A stretch of DNA of 64,000 nt from Pseudoalteromonas sp. MMG007 (GCF_018100985.1 NZ_JAGJEI010000001.1:558001-622000); one strand, 5' to 3'. Positions 16,918 to 26,633 are shown, counted from the stretch's first letter. The notes: a model not told the origin generated them from the sequence alone. A program made the numbers and translations.

Positions 16918-17215
16918 AGTCAGCTAGATTTTTTGTCAGCTTTTCAGCATCGATTTGGTATTTTCCTTCAGTAATTGCTTTTTTAAGCTCAGCCACTTTA
17001 TCACTGTCAAAACCTGGCGATTGTTGCGCTTTGTCTTGCAATGTTTTTAATTGTTGCGCTTGTGGCGTTAAGCTTACTGAATCACTCGCAGCCTTTGGTG
17101 ATTGCGATTGTGCAGCTTGAGTGTTTGCATTATCTTTTTTTAAATCAACCTGTTGCTGCTTTGCGTTTGAAAGTGCATTTGCTTGTTGATTACTACCATT
17201 AACTTGACTGACCAT
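16895..17215 (-). CDS. flgM: Anti-sigma-28 factor FlgM
   Basis: A 106-residue protein that holds FliA (sigma-28) inactive until it is exported through the finished hook-basal body. The N-terminal half is polar and glutamine-rich, as expected for the unfolded export part. The C-terminal half (DSVSLTPQAQQLKTLQDKA, then KVAELKKAITEGKYQIDAEK) is the sigma-binding helical part. A well-formed sigma-28 promoter lies just upstream, giving the usual feedback loop. Confidence 0.94.
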   Translation of the reverse strand: MVSQVNGSNQQANALSNAKQQQVDLKKDNANTQAAQSQSPKAASDSVSLTPQAQQLKTLQDKAQQSPGFDSDKVAELKKAITEGKYQIDAEKLTKNLADFEFNVYG

Positions 17216-17251
17216 AATAATAAACCCGTATATTACCCAACTAATGCCTAG

Positions 17252-17278
17252 CTATCGGCATATTCGTAGGATACTTTA
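17252..17278 (-). promoter_or_regulatory. Sigma-28 (FliA) promoter of flgM
   Basis: Read on the minus strand, TAAAGTAT (17278-17271), an 11-base spacer and GCCGATAG (17259-17252) match the FliA consensus TAAAGTTT-N11-GCCGATAA with three mismatches. The -10 lies 37 bases before the flgM start. Confidence 0.85.
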
Positions 17279-17291
17279 GTATAAATCTAAA

Positions 17292-17999
17292 TTAAATGTT
17301 TACTTGAACAGACTCTACACCATCTACTCGCGCATTTAAAATTTTACCTGATTTTTTGTTCTTAATCTGGACTTGCTCACCTAAGGTTCCATCTTCAAGG
17401 GCTATCCCCGATGTTTTTATTTGAAGCCCCCTAAGGTTTGCGTAAATATTAACAGAATCTCCCTTACATACCATGCAAATTTGATTAAGTAGCACTGGCA
17501 TACCGCTTCTAATGTTGCGCTTACTTCTACTACCAACCAAAATAGTTGGGTCATCTAAGTATTGAACTCTTACAAAGTGAGATGGTTTCATTTGTATACT
17601 CAAATGTGACTTAGTAATTACTTCGCCACGCGCTAGATTTGCGTTTGCAACTACAACTGGAGCCATTTCAACAACTCTTACATGAACATATTGCGCCCAA
17701 GGTTGTTCATCTTCACATTTAGCTTGGATAGTTACCTGTCTATTAAATGGCGGCTCGCTAGTAGACGTTAACTGAAGATGGGATTTGCATACACGATCAG
17801 GTATGCGGCTATCAAGAGGAAGGGCGCTTAGCTGAGTTTTGCTGGTATCAGTTCTATCGACCTGCTTTGCTATATAATTAACGGCCATCTCTTGCAGTAA
17901 ATCTTTGCTAAACACTTTTGCATGCAGAGGTATTGCCAAGCAGAGGCTGGCAACAAAATAAAAAACACTGTATCTTCTGACTTTTTTTAACAAACTCAT
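17292..17999 (-). CDS. flgA: Flagellar P-ring assembly chaperone FlgA
   Basis: A 235-residue periplasmic protein with a signal peptide (about 1-27, cleavage near LHAK) and the C-terminal SAF domain (from about residue 110, VVVANANLARGEVITKSHL). FlgA helps FlgI subunits assemble the P ring. It is divergent from cheV, and flgM follows on the same strand. A sigma-54 site lies about 100 bases upstream. Confidence 0.94.
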   Translation of the reverse strand: MSLLKKVRRYSVFYFVASLCLAIPLHAKVFSKDLLQEMAVNYIAKQVDRTDTSKTQLSALPLDSRIPDRVCKSHLQLTSTSEPPFNRQVTIQAKCEDEQPWAQYVHVRVVEMAPVVVANANLARGEVITKSHLSIQMKPSHFVRVQYLDDPTILVGSRSKRNIRSGMPVLLNQICMVCKGDSVNIYANLRGLQIKTSGIALEDGTLGEQVQIKNKKSGKILNARVDGVESVQVNI

Positions 18000-18095
18000 A
18001 ATGTTTCGACTATGCTTATGGTTTAAAACAGGGTATAAATATTTTGCGTCAAAACTTAGACGCTCCCGCGATGTTATGTAGCTTTATTATCAGAA

Positions 18096-18112
18096 AGCAA
18101 TTATCGTTCCGG
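18096..18112 (-). promoter_or_regulatory. Sigma-54 promoter of flgA
   Basis: Read on the minus strand, CGGAACGATAATTGC has GG and GC separated by exactly ten bases and agrees well with TGGCACG-N4-TTGC. It lies about 100 bases before the flgA start, in the flgA-cheV divergent space. Confidence 0.72.
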
Positions 18113-18139
18113 ATTTTTTGTTTTCTTTAGGAGATTTGA

Positions 18140-19075
18140 ATGGCAGGCATTTTAGACTCAGTAAACCAACGCACACAGTTGGTTGGGCAGAACCGCCTAG
18201 AATTACTTTTATTTAAGCTCAGAGGGCGTCAGCGTTTTGGTATTAACGTGTTTAAAGTAAGAGAGGTACTACAATGCCCGCCTCTTACTAGTATGCCTAA
18301 ATCAAATGCGTACATTCGTGGTGTTGCGCATATACGTGGCCAAACTATCTCAGTTATAGATTTATCGATGGCTGTAGGTGGGCGTCCAATAGAAAACATT
18401 AAAGACAGTTTTATTATCATTGCTGAATATAATCGCTCTGTTCAAGGGTTTTTAGTAGGTGGTGTAGAGCGAATAGTAAATATGAACTGGGAAAAAATAA
18501 TGCCGCCTCCATCAGGTGCTGGCAGATATTCATATTTAACCGCTGTGACCGAAATCGAAAATGAATTAGTAGAAATTCTCGACGTAGAAAAAATTCTTAA
18601 CGAAATTTGCCCAGTGAATACAGAAGTAAGTGCTGAGGTTGCTGCCGGTGGCGATATTCAAAAAGATTTAGGTGAGCGTATCGTATTTATTGCCGATGAT
18701 TCGGCTGTAGCGCGTAACCAAGTAAAAAGAGCACTTGAGCCATTGGGTGTGCAGACCGAGCTTGCTAAAAATGGTAAAGAAGCATTAATACGACTAAAAG
18801 AAATAGCTGAGCTTGATTGTACAAATGATATTACAGAGCGCGTAGGTTTATTGATATCAGATGTTGAAATGCCTGAAATGGACGGCTATACATTAACTGC
18901 TGAAATAAAAGCAGATCCAAAACTAGCACCGTTGCATGTTATTTTACATACATCTTTAAGTGGTGTTTTTAACCAAGCGATGATTGAAAAAGTAGGCGCA
19001 GATGATTTTATTGCTAAGTTTAACCCTGATGAGTTAGCAACAGCGGTTAAAAAATGGGTTCACAGTGACGAATAA
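18140..19075 (+). CDS. cheV: Chemotaxis protein CheV (CheW-REC fusion)
   Basis: A 311-residue coupling protein that joins an N-terminal CheW-like domain (about 15-160) to a C-terminal response-regulator receiver (about 180-308). The phosphate acceptor is D241 in LLISDVEMPEMDG, with the acidic pair D186-D187. CheV couples receptors to CheA and is thought to buffer phosphate or aid adaptation. The start follows TTTAGGAGATT. It pairs with cheR, as in the Vibrio flagellar region. Confidence 0.96.
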   Translation: MAGILDSVNQRTQLVGQNRLELLLFKLRGRQRFGINVFKVREVLQCPPLTSMPKSNAYIRGVAHIRGQTISVIDLSMAVGGRPIENIKDSFIIIAEYNRSVQGFLVGGVERIVNMNWEKIMPPPSGAGRYSYLTAVTEIENELVEILDVEKILNEICPVNTEVSAEVAAGGDIQKDLGERIVFIADDSAVARNQVKRALEPLGVQTELAKNGKEALIRLKEIAELDCTNDITERVGLLISDVEMPEMDGYTLTAEIKADPKLAPLHVILHTSLSGVFNQAMIEKVGADDFIAKFNPDELATAVKKWVHSDE

Positions 19076-19092
19076 TTATAGGTGTTATTAAT

Positions 19093-19923
19093 TTGAATAA
19101 TAAAGATTTGCAGCAAAGTGAATACGATCAGTTCCGTTCGTTTTTAGAGCAGCAATGCGGTATTGTTTTAGGTGAAAATAAGCAATATTTAGTTAAAAGC
19201 CGACTTGCCCCATTAATGGCTCGATTTAATGTGGAATCTTTATCGCAACTAGTCAGTAAAACACTTGGGCCGCATGAGCGGCAATTAAGAGCCGCAGTTG
19301 TTGATGCGATGACCACAAATGAAACGCTATGGTTTAGAGATCAATATCCCTTTGAGCTTTTACAAAATAGGTTGTTTCCTGAATTTAAAGAACTTAAAAG
19401 GCCATTAAAAATTTGGTCGGCTGCAAGCTCGTCAGGACAAGAGCCATACTCTATTGCTATGTCTGTTGCAGAGTTTCAGGCAAAGCATCCAAGCGTGCTT
19501 CGTATGGGGGCACAAATTACCGGGACTGATATATCCAATACCATGCTCGATATGTGTAAAAATGCAGAGTATGATTCTCTTGCGCTTGCAAGAGGTTTGT
19601 CTGCTGATCGGCGCAAAAAATTCTTTAAAGATAGCGGCAATGGTATGGCACAGGTTAACGATGCTGTGAGAAAGCAGGTTAACTTTAGGCATTTAAACTT
19701 ACTTGACTCTTATGCGCTTATGGGGAAATTTGATATAATTTTTTGTCGAAATGTACTCATTTACTTTTCACCCGAAGTTAAAGCAAAAATTATTAGTCAA
19801 TTTGCTCAAGCTTTAAATCCCAAAGGGTATCTATTTTTAGGTGCATCGGAGTCGATGACTGGCTTAAGTGATGAGTTTGATATGGTACGTTGCAACCCTG
19901 GCATCATCTACCAAAAGAAATAA
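19093..19923 (+). CDS. cheR: Chemotaxis protein methyltransferase CheR
   Basis: A 276-residue SAM-dependent enzyme that methylates glutamates of chemoreceptors for adaptation. The N-terminal helical domain (about 1-75) is followed by the SAM-binding domain (IWSAASSSGQEPYSIAM, ITGTDISNTML, FDIIFCRNVLIYF). The start is TTG at 19093, 17 bases after cheV. A terminator follows the gene and separates it from flgB. Confidence 0.96.
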   Translation: MNNKDLQQSEYDQFRSFLEQQCGIVLGENKQYLVKSRLAPLMARFNVESLSQLVSKTLGPHERQLRAAVVDAMTTNETLWFRDQYPFELLQNRLFPEFKELKRPLKIWSAASSSGQEPYSIAMSVAEFQAKHPSVLRMGAQITGTDISNTMLDMCKNAEYDSLALARGLSADRRKKFFKDSGNGMAQVNDAVRKQVNFRHLNLLDSYALMGKFDIIFCRNVLIYFSPEVKAKIISQFAQALNPKGYLFLGASESMTGLSDEFDMVRCNPGIIYQKK

Positions 19924-19945
19924 TTATGTAACCTTCCTCCTTAAT

Positions 19946-19975
19946 AACGGCGCTAAATGCGTCGTTTTTTCTTTC
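19946..19975 (+). terminator. Terminator after cheR
   Basis: The stem AACGGCGC, loop TAAAT and stem GCGTCGTT (one G-T pair) are followed by a T-rich run. It lies 22 bases after the cheR stop. Confidence 0.75.
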
Positions 19976-20016
19976 TAAACATGCTCTTATAAAAATCGAC
20001 CAACCTCTAATATTAA

Positions 20017-20032
20017 TGGCTTACTTTTTGCT
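20017..20032 (+). promoter_or_regulatory. Sigma-54 promoter of flgBCDE
   Basis: TGGCTTACTTTTTGCT has GG-N10-GC spacing and the TTTGC -12 element. It lies 36 bases before the flgB start. Confidence 0.82.
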
Positions 20033-20067
20033 TTAAGCATAGATAAGTCAATTTTTTGGAGAAGGTT

Positions 20068-20475
20068 ATGGCGATCAGTTTTGATAAAGCATTAGGTGTG
20101 CACCCGCAAGCCATGTTGATCCGTTCACAGCGAGCAGAGTTAATTGCTACTAATATAGCGAATGCTGATACGCCTGGCTATAAAGCAAAAGATATCGACT
20201 TTGCCTCAGCATTAAAAGCGGCAAGGTCAACCCAGCAAAGCGGCAATTCAATGGTTACTACAGATGCAAATCATATTGCCGGTGGGACTCGAAGTGTAGG
20301 TGGTTCTGAATTATTTCGTATGCCAAATCAAACAGATACAGGTGATGGTAACTCAGTGGATATACAGGTGGAACGAAACTTGTATACACAGAATGCGATG
20401 GAGTATCAGGCCAGCTTGCAATTTTTAAGCGGCAGATTTAAAGGTCTGAACAAAGCCCTCGGTAGTCAAGGATAA
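20068..20475 (+). CDS. flgB: Flagellar basal-body rod protein FlgB
   Basis: A 135-residue proximal rod protein. The N-terminal rod motif LIRSQRAELIATNIANADTP and the C-terminal helix QFLSGRFKGLNKAL are typical. The frame is open from TTG 20056, but GGAGAAGG (20058-20065) lies inside that extension, so the ATG at 20068 is the start. It is the first gene of flgBCDE and lies downstream of a sigma-54 site. Confidence 0.96.
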   Translation: MAISFDKALGVHPQAMLIRSQRAELIATNIANADTPGYKAKDIDFASALKAARSTQQSGNSMVTTDANHIAGGTRSVGGSELFRMPNQTDTGDGNSVDIQVERNLYTQNAMEYQASLQFLSGRFKGLNKALGSQG

Positions 20476-20480
20476 AAATT

Positions 20481-20912
20481 ATGAGTTTATATAATGTATT
20501 TGATATTTCAGCTAGTGGTATGAGCGCACAAAATGTTCGCTTAAATACAACCGCAAGTAATATCTCTAATGCTAATACGATTAGTTCATCTCAAGACCAA
20601 ACTTACCGAGCGCGCCAGCCTGTATTTGCAGCAGAACTGACTAAAGCGTCAGCATCAGCGAGTAATCCTCAGGGCTCCGCTGTTGGTGTTAAAGTTTTGG
20701 GAATTGTTGAAAGTGACAAGCCATTACAGATTGAATATAACCCAAATCACCCGAGCGCGGATGAAAACGGCTATATCTATAAACCCAACGTTAATGTTGT
20801 TGAGGAGATGGCAAATATGATCTCAGCCTCTCGCTCTTATCAAACAAACGTGCAAGTTGCAGATGCAGCTAAGCAAATGTTAAGCAAAACGCTGTTACTT
20901 GGGCAGCGATAA
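20481..20912 (+). CDS. flgC: Flagellar basal-body rod protein FlgC
   Basis: A 143-residue proximal rod protein. The N-terminal SLYNVFDISASGMSAQNVRL, ASNISNANT and the C-terminal VNVVEEMANMISASRSYQTN are signatures of the family. It follows flgB by five bases. It is exported through the flagellar type III apparatus and has no signal peptide. Confidence 0.97.
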   Translation: MSLYNVFDISASGMSAQNVRLNTTASNISNANTISSSQDQTYRARQPVFAAELTKASASASNPQGSAVGVKVLGIVESDKPLQIEYNPNHPSADENGYIYKPNVNVVEEMANMISASRSYQTNVQVADAAKQMLSKTLLLGQR

Positions 20913-20925
20913 CCGAGGGTAGGTT

Positions 20926-21606
20926 ATGAGTAACGATATTAGTACCAGTTCATCCTATTTGGACTCTATTACTTGGCAAGACACCCAAGTAGCAACAGCT
21001 GATGAGGAAAGTGACGCGTTAACGCAAGAAGACTTTTTCTCTTTGTTAACTCAGCAATTATCGTATCAAGATCCCAGTAACCCTGCGGATAATGATCAAA
21101 TGATTGCACAAATGACTAATTTTACGATGGCGCAAGGTATCACAGATTTAAACACAAACTTTGAATCTTTAGCTTCATCAATGACCTCAAACTCTGCTTT
21201 GCAAGCCTCAACACTTGTAGGTAAGCAAGCGCTGTTAGAATCTAATTCTTTAGATTTAAATGAAACAGGTGATGCTAAAGGGTCAGCAGTTGCGGAAGAA
21301 GCTGTAGATAATTTAAAAATTAAAGTTACTGATGCTTCAGGTCAATTAGTTAAAACAATTGATATGGGCTCTCAGCCTGCTGGAGCGGTTCGCTTCACTT
21401 GGGATGGTACAAACGAAAACGGTGAACGATTACCTGAAGGTGAATACACGGTATCAGCTGAAGGAAGTACTGACGGTGAGTTTTCAAGCCTACCAATAGC
21501 GACATTTAAGAACATTGAAAGCGTTAATATAAATGGTTCAAGCGGCATTATTATTAACACTAAAGAAGGCGCGGTTAGACTGACAGACGTAGCAGAAATC
21601 GCATAG
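20926..21606 (+). CDS. flgD: Hook assembly cap protein FlgD
   Basis: A 226-residue scaffold that caps the growing hook and directs FlgE polymerisation. The N-terminal export part contains EDFFSLLTQQLSYQDPSNPADN, and the C-terminal part has the FlgD Ig-like and Tudor-like pattern (GSQPAGAVRFTWDGTNENG, then LPEGEYTV). Length is normal. It is cotranscribed with flgB, flgC and flgE. Confidence 0.96.
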   Translation: MSNDISTSSSYLDSITWQDTQVATADEESDALTQEDFFSLLTQQLSYQDPSNPADNDQMIAQMTNFTMAQGITDLNTNFESLASSMTSNSALQASTLVGKQALLESNSLDLNETGDAKGSAVAEEAVDNLKIKVTDASGQLVKTIDMGSQPAGAVRFTWDGTNENGERLPEGEYTVSAEGSTDGEFSSLPIATFKNIESVNINGSSGIIINTKEGAVRLTDVAEIA

Positions 21607-21665
21607 TAAATTTTAGTATTTTTTGCCTGCCAGCAGGCCACATATTTAAAGGTTAGAGGTGAATT

Positions 21666-23033
21666 ATGAGCTTCAATATTGCATTAACCGGCCTTGCTGC
21701 CGCGCAAAAAGATTTAGACGTAACGGCAAACAACATTGCAAACGTTAATACTACAGGCTTTAAAGAGTCACGTGCTGAGTTTGCTGATGTATATGCATCA
21801 TCGGTATTTAGCGCTGGTAAAACTAAAAATGGTGACGGTGTTCAAACCACCATGGTTGCACAGCAGTTTCATCAAGGGTCGCTACAGTTTACTAATAACT
21901 CGCTAGATTTAGCGATTACTGGTGAAGGTTATTTTGCAATGACTGATGATATTTCATCACAAGATTTAACCTACACGCGTGCCGGGGCCTTTAAGCTTAA
22001 TCAAGATAATTTTATGGTTGACGCTAGCGGTAACTTTTTACAAGCGTTCCCTGTCGATTCATCTACCGGTGATACAACATCAGTTAGTTTGAGCACCACA
22101 GACCCAGTTCAAATACCAGACTCGTCGGGTTCACCTCGTGCAACTGAAAATGTATTTCTATCGTTTAATTTAGATGCAACCGCAGATGCAACAGGTCTAG
22201 ATTTTGACCCAACTTCAAATGGTACTTACAATTCATCTACCTCAACCACGGTATATGACTCGTTAGGAGAACCGCACATCCTACAGTATTTTTTTGCTAA
22301 AGAAGAAGATGCTGCTTCTGGTGGCTCAGACAACAGCTGGGAAGTATATGCTACTCTTGATGGTAAAGTAATTGATCCTACAACGGGAGCTGAGCAAACT
22401 ACAACGCCTTACTCACCAATAACAACGTTAGGGTTTAATTCAAGCGGTTTGCCAGCAACAACGGATGGTATTGCAAACACGAACTTAACAACATTTGATG
22501 AAGTTACTTTAGAAAATGCTGCCGGTGGATTATCTTCAATGCTTGATAATGGTGCTACTTTTCCTGATACTGGCATAGAAATTAACTGGCGAGATGAAAA
22601 TAATACTTCAGGTCGTATTCCTACTCAGTATTCAAGTGGTTTCGAAGTTAAAGCACTTGATCAAGACGGTTCGACCGTAGGGCGTTTAGCTGGGGTAGAT
22701 ATTGGTACTGATGGTAAACTGGTTGCTTCATACAGTAATGGTGATTCAACTTACCTTGGACAAGTAGCTATGGTTCGCTTTCCTAATTCACAAGGCTTAT
22801 CGCAAGTAGGTGATACCAGCTGGAAACAAAGTATTAACTCGGGTGAGCCTGTTGCAGGTGAGGCGGGATCAGGTACTTTTGGTAGTATCAACTCCTCAGC
22901 ACTTGAGCAATCAAATACAAATTTGACAAACGAGCTTGTAGATTTAATTACAGCCCAACGAAATTACCAGGCAAACTCGCGTGCACTTGAAGTTAACTCA
23001 ACAATCCAGCAAAGCATCTTGCAGATTCGATAA
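21666..23033 (+). CDS. flgE: Flagellar hook protein FlgE
   Basis: A 455-residue hook subunit. The N-terminal SFNIALTGLAAAQKDLDVTA with NNIANVNTTGFK and the C-terminal LVDLITAQRNYQANSRAL form the D0 core. The central part, rich in Ser, Thr and Asp, is the surface domain and makes the protein somewhat longer than the enteric form of about 400 residues. A terminator follows, so flgF has its own promoter. Confidence 0.97.
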   Translation: MSFNIALTGLAAAQKDLDVTANNIANVNTTGFKESRAEFADVYASSVFSAGKTKNGDGVQTTMVAQQFHQGSLQFTNNSLDLAITGEGYFAMTDDISSQDLTYTRAGAFKLNQDNFMVDASGNFLQAFPVDSSTGDTTSVSLSTTDPVQIPDSSGSPRATENVFLSFNLDATADATGLDFDPTSNGTYNSSTSTTVYDSLGEPHILQYFFAKEEDAASGGSDNSWEVYATLDGKVIDPTTGAEQTTTPYSPITTLGFNSSGLPATTDGIANTNLTTFDEVTLENAAGGLSSMLDNGATFPDTGIEINWRDENNTSGRIPTQYSSGFEVKALDQDGSTVGRLAGVDIGTDGKLVASYSNGDSTYLGQVAMVRFPNSQGLSQVGDTSWKQSINSGEPVAGEAGSGTFGSINSSALEQSNTNLTNELVDLITAQRNYQANSRALEVNSTIQQSILQIR

Positions 23034-23048
23034 GTTAAATTTAATGCT

Positions 23049-23076
23049 AAAAAAGGCTGCATTTTGCAGCCTTTTT
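23049..23076 (+). terminator. Terminator between flgE and flgF
   Basis: The stem AAGGCTGCA, a short TTT loop and TGCAGCCTT are flanked by A and T runs, 15 bases after the flgE stop. It ends the flgBCDE transcript and lies before a separate sigma-54 site for flgF. Confidence 0.85.
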
Positions 23077-23124
23077 ACTATGTCCTATATGAAATCCTTC
23101 CATAACACTGTGTCAATTTTAATC

Positions 23125-23140
23125 TGGCATCTATTTTGCA
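23125..23140 (+). promoter_or_regulatory. Sigma-54 promoter of flgFGHI
   Basis: TGGCATCTATTTTGCA has exact GG-N10-GC spacing and a near-consensus TTGCA. It lies 36 bases before flgF and after the flgE terminator, in the right place for a separate transcript. Confidence 0.85.
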
Positions 23141-23176
23141 TTTATCAATTCAGAGATTTTTATGTGAGTCGATACT

Positions 23177-23920
23177 ATGGACAAAATGGTCTACATTGCT
23201 GCCTCTGGCGCTAAGCAAAGCCTTCAAGGGCTTGCGCTTAAAGCCAATAATTTGGCAAATGCAAACACAACCGGTTTTAAAGCTGACTTTGCTCAAGCAC
23301 GTTCCATGCAAGCGTTTGGCGAAGGTTTACCGACACGTGTATTTTCAATGCAAGAGCGCCCAGGCTCAAACATGGTATCGGGTGGCATAATACAAACTGG
23401 ACGTGATTTAGATATTGCAATGAGCGATAACGCTTGGCTTGCGGTACAAGATGAATCAGGCAATGAGGCTTACACGAAAGTTGGTACGCTTAATATCACA
23501 GCTCAGGGTATGTTGGTGACCAGTGGTGGCCGTCAAGTTATTGGCGAAGGCGGGCCTGTTATTTTGCCTGTGCCGGTTGAAAAAATTGGTTTTAGTGAAG
23601 ATGGTGCCATTCAGGTTCGTCCACAGGGTGCTCCTGCTAACTTTTTAGAAGAAGTAGACACATTGAGGGTTGTAGAAGCTAACAGCTCACAACTTGAAAA
23701 AGGTAACGATGGTTTATTTAGGCCGGTGCCTGGAGAGGCTGTAGATACATCAGCAAATGTAAAAGTATTAAGTGGCTCGCTTGAGATGTCTAATGTGAAC
23801 CCAGTTCACGAAATGGTCGACATGATAAGCCACCAGCGTCAATTTGAATTACAGGTAAAACTAATGAAAACAGCTGAGGAAATTGACGAACGTCAAGACC
23901 AGCTGATGCGCATAGTTTAA
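23177..23920 (+). CDS. flgF: Flagellar basal-body rod protein FlgF
   Basis: A 247-residue proximal rod protein. The N-terminal MVYIAASGAKQSLQGLALKA with NNLANANTTGFKAD and the C-terminal VNPVHEMVDMISHQRQFELQ are family signatures. It is the first gene of the flgFGHI unit behind its own sigma-54 site. FlgF and FlgG are paralogues, and here they are adjacent as usual. Confidence 0.97.
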   Translation: MDKMVYIAASGAKQSLQGLALKANNLANANTTGFKADFAQARSMQAFGEGLPTRVFSMQERPGSNMVSGGIIQTGRDLDIAMSDNAWLAVQDESGNEAYTKVGTLNITAQGMLVTSGGRQVIGEGGPVILPVPVEKIGFSEDGAIQVRPQGAPANFLEEVDTLRVVEANSSQLEKGNDGLFRPVPGEAVDTSANVKVLSGSLEMSNVNPVHEMVDMISHQRQFELQVKLMKTAEEIDERQDQLMRIV

Positions 23921-23941
23921 CTTTAAAGTGAGGGCATAATT

Positions 23942-24730
23942 ATGAATCCAGCATTGTGGATCAGTAAAACAGGGCTAGACGCTCAACAAACCGATATATC
24001 GGTTATTTCAAATAACTTAGCGAATGCTAGCACTGTAGGTTACAAAAAAAGCCGCGCTATATTTGAGGATTTACTCTATCAAAATATTAACCAGCCAGGT
24101 GGTCGTTCGTCGCAAGATACCGAAATGCCATCAGGTTTAATGTTAGGTGCGGGTGCTAAGGTGGTTGCTAACCAAAAAGAGTTTACTCAAGGTAACATGT
24201 TAACCACCGAGAACTCTTTAGATTGGATGATTTCAGGTGAGGGCTTTTTCGAAGTACTTCAGCCAGATGGCAATATTGCTTATTCACGTAATGGGCAGTT
24301 TACAACTGATGGCGATGGTCGAATTGTAACCTCTGGAGCAGGCTATGTAGTTCAGCCCGAAATGAATGTACCGGATGATGCGCAATCAATAACCGTTTCA
24401 CAAGATGGTGAAGTGTCGGTACGTGTTGCAGGTCAAGCCGATAACGTAGTTATTGGGCAGTTAACTATTAGTGACTTTATTAATCCATCAGGCCTTGAAC
24501 CAATTGGGCAAAACCTTTACACCGAGACTGCTGTTAGCGGTGCACCGGTGCAAGGTAACCCGGGAGTTGAAGGGCTTGGAAGTATTATTCAAGGTTCACT
24601 CGAAACATCAAACGTGAATGTAACCGAAGAGCTGGTAAACCTAATCGAAACACAGCGTATTTACGAGATGAACTCAAAGGTTATCTCGGCCGTTGACGAA
24701 ATGATGAGTTACATTAATCAACAGCTTTAA
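23942..24730 (+). CDS. flgG: Flagellar distal rod protein FlgG
   Basis: A 262-residue distal rod protein, the part of the rod that passes through the P and L rings. The N-terminal ALWISKTGLDAQQTDISVIS with NNLANASTVGYKK and the C-terminal VTEELVNLIETQRIYEMNSK are typical. Length matches the enteric form. It follows flgF by 21 bases. Confidence 0.97.
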   Translation: MNPALWISKTGLDAQQTDISVISNNLANASTVGYKKSRAIFEDLLYQNINQPGGRSSQDTEMPSGLMLGAGAKVVANQKEFTQGNMLTTENSLDWMISGEGFFEVLQPDGNIAYSRNGQFTTDGDGRIVTSGAGYVVQPEMNVPDDAQSITVSQDGEVSVRVAGQADNVVIGQLTISDFINPSGLEPIGQNLYTETAVSGAPVQGNPGVEGLGSIIQGSLETSNVNVTEELVNLIETQRIYEMNSKVISAVDEMMSYINQQL

Positions 24731-24747
24731 AGAGTAAGGGGACTTTT

Positions 24748-25431
24748 ATGCGTAAAATTTTATTTATTTCAGCAGGTGCTTTATTTTTAAGTGGTTGTAT
24801 GTCTACGCAAAATAGTGAAGTAGTACAAGACGATCCGTACTATGCACCTATGTACCCTGAGCCCGTTGTAGAGCCCCTGGTAGCAACTGGGTCTTTGTTT
24901 AATACTCATACTTCTAATGATTTATATTCAGACAAAAAAGCACTGCGCACTGGCGATATAATTACCGTTAAGCTTGAAGAGTCTACCCAAGCGACTAAAG
25001 CTGCTAAAACAGAAACAGATAAAGAAACAGAGTCAAGCCTCGACCCTGTTATTGGCTTAGGTGGTTTGCCTGTAAATATTGGTGGTGACAGTATTCAGTT
25101 TGGTATTGGCAGCGATTCATCGTTTACAGGTGATTCTAAATCAAACCAATCTAACAGTTTAGTCGGCGATATTTCGGTAAATGTTATGCGTGTTTTACCA
25201 AATGGTAATTTAGTTATTCGCGGTGAAAAATGGCTAACGTTAAATACCGGTGAAGAATTTATTAGGCTCGAAGGCTTAGTTCGCCCGCAGGATGTAAGTG
25301 CCGATAACACAGTAGAATCAAACCGTATAGCAAATGCTCGTATTCAGTATTCGGGTAAAGGTCAAACACAAGAATCGCAAAGTCCAGGTTGGCTTACACG
25401 TTTCTTTAGCAGTTCGCTGTTTCCATTTTAG
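24748..25431 (+). CDS. flgH: Flagellar L-ring lipoprotein FlgH
   Basis: A 227-residue outer-membrane lipoprotein that forms the L ring around the rod. The signal peptide ends in lipobox LSGC (cysteine 17). The conserved GSLF and [17 protein letters not shown] follow, as do [20 protein letters not shown] and a C-terminal [14 protein letters not shown]. It lies between flgG and flgI. Confidence 0.97.
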   Translation: MRKILFISAGALFLSGCMSTQNSEVVQDDPYYAPMYPEPVVEPLVATGSLFNTHTSNDLYSDKKALRTGDIITVKLEESTQATKAAKTETDKETESSLDPVIGLGGLPVNIGGDSIQFGIGSDSSFTGDSKSNQSNSLVGDISVNVMRVLPNGNLVIRGEKWLTLNTGEEFIRLEGLVRPQDVSADNTVESNRIANARIQYSGKGQTQESQSPGWLTRFFSSSLFPF

Positions 25432-25442
25432 AGGGTAGCAAC

Positions 25443-26537
25443 ATGAAGAGCCTAAAAGCTTTATGTTTAGTTGTATTACTAAGTGTGCAATTTACAGCCA
25501 GTGCCGAACGCATTAAAGACGTGTCTATGGTTGAAGGCGTAAGGTCTAACCAATTAGTTGGTTATGGCTTAGTGGTCGGCCTACCTGGTACTGGAGAGCA
25601 AAACTCTTATACGCAACAAAGTTTTAGAGGCATGCTAAATAGCTTTGGTATTACGCTTCCTTCTACGCAAAGCCCTAAAATTAAAAATGTAGCCGCAGTC
25701 GCTGTTCATGCCGAGTTACCTGCTTTTAGAAAGCCAGGCCAAACAATAGACATCACTGTATCGTCTATTGGTAGTGCTGGCAGTTTACGTGGTGGTACGT
25801 TGCTGCAAACCTTTTTAAAAGGGGTAGATGGCAATGTATACGCAATTGCACAAGGTAGTCTAATTGTAGGTGGTTTAGGTGCTCAAGGGCTTGATGGCAG
25901 TAGAGTTGTTATTAATACACCCACCGTTGGCAGAGTGCCAAATGGGGCAACAGTTGAGCGAGCAGTAGAAAGCCCATTTATGCAAGGTGATTACATTACT
26001 TTTAATTTAAATCGCCCAGACTTTACAACCGCTAAACGTTTAGAAAAAACAATTAATGATTTAGTTGGCCCTAATAGCGCACAAGCAATTGATGCTGCTT
26101 CTATCAGGGTTTTAGCGCCACGGGATGCTTCGCAGCGTGTATCTTACTTATCTACGCTTGAAAACCTTGAGTTTAAACCTGCTGATACTGCTGCAAAAAT
26201 CATTGTTAATTCGCGAACAGGTACCATTGTTATTGGTAAAAACGTAAAGCTTCAGCCCGCGGCAATTACGCATGGTGGCCTTACGGTTACAATCGCTGAG
26301 CAGCAAAATGTTTCGCAGCCCAACCCATTGGCGCAAGGTGATACAGTCGTCACACAGCAAAGTATTATTGATGTTAATCAAGATGATTCTCGTGCATTTG
26401 TCTTTAACCCTGGCGTTAGTCTTGACGATTTAGTACGTGCAATAAACGAAGTAGGTGCAGCGCCTGGTGATTTAATGGCTATTTTGGAAGCCCTCAAAGA
26501 AGCGGGAGCCATTAACGGTCAGCTTGTTGTTATTTGA
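25443..26537 (+). CDS. flgI: Flagellar P-ring protein FlgI
   Basis: A 364-residue periplasmic protein that forms the P ring in the peptidoglycan layer. The signal peptide covers about residues 1-21 (cleavage after TASA). The mature start [20 protein letters not shown] is highly conserved, as is the C-terminal [20 protein letters not shown]. Export is by Sec and assembly is assisted by FlgA. A terminator follows. Confidence 0.97.
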   Translation: MKSLKALCLVVLLSVQFTASAERIKDVSMVEGVRSNQLVGYGLVVGLPGTGEQNSYTQQSFRGMLNSFGITLPSTQSPKIKNVAAVAVHAELPAFRKPGQTIDITVSSIGSAGSLRGGTLLQTFLKGVDGNVYAIAQGSLIVGGLGAQGLDGSRVVINTPTVGRVPNGATVERAVESPFMQGDYITFNLNRPDFTTAKRLEKTINDLVGPNSAQAIDAASIRVLAPRDASQRVSYLSTLENLEFKPADTAAKIIVNSRTGTIVIGKNVKLQPAAITHGGLTVTIAEQQNVSQPNPLAQGDTVVTQQSIIDVNQDDSRAFVFNPGVSLDDLVRAINEVGAAPGDLMAILEALKEAGAINGQLVVI

Positions 26538-26566
26538 TCAGTTATAAATTATTAATCCTTCCAAAT

Positions 26567-26604
26567 AAAGCTTAAGTATACAAAAGTGTCTTAAGCTTTT
26601 TTAT
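26567..26604 (+). terminator. Terminator after flgI
   Basis: A 10-base stem AAAGCTTAAG with CTTAAGCTTT, a 13-base loop and a T-rich tail, 29 bases after the flgI stop. It separates flgFGHI from flgJKL, which has its own sigma-54 site. Confidence 0.7.
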
Positions 26605-26617
26605 TACCTATCTTTTT

Positions 26618-26633
26618 TGGCTCAATTTTTGCA
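26618..26633 (+). promoter_or_regulatory. Sigma-54 promoter of flgJKL
   Basis: TGGCTCAATTTTTGCA has GG-N10-GC spacing and TTTGC at -12. It lies 39 bases before the flgJ start. Confidence 0.83.
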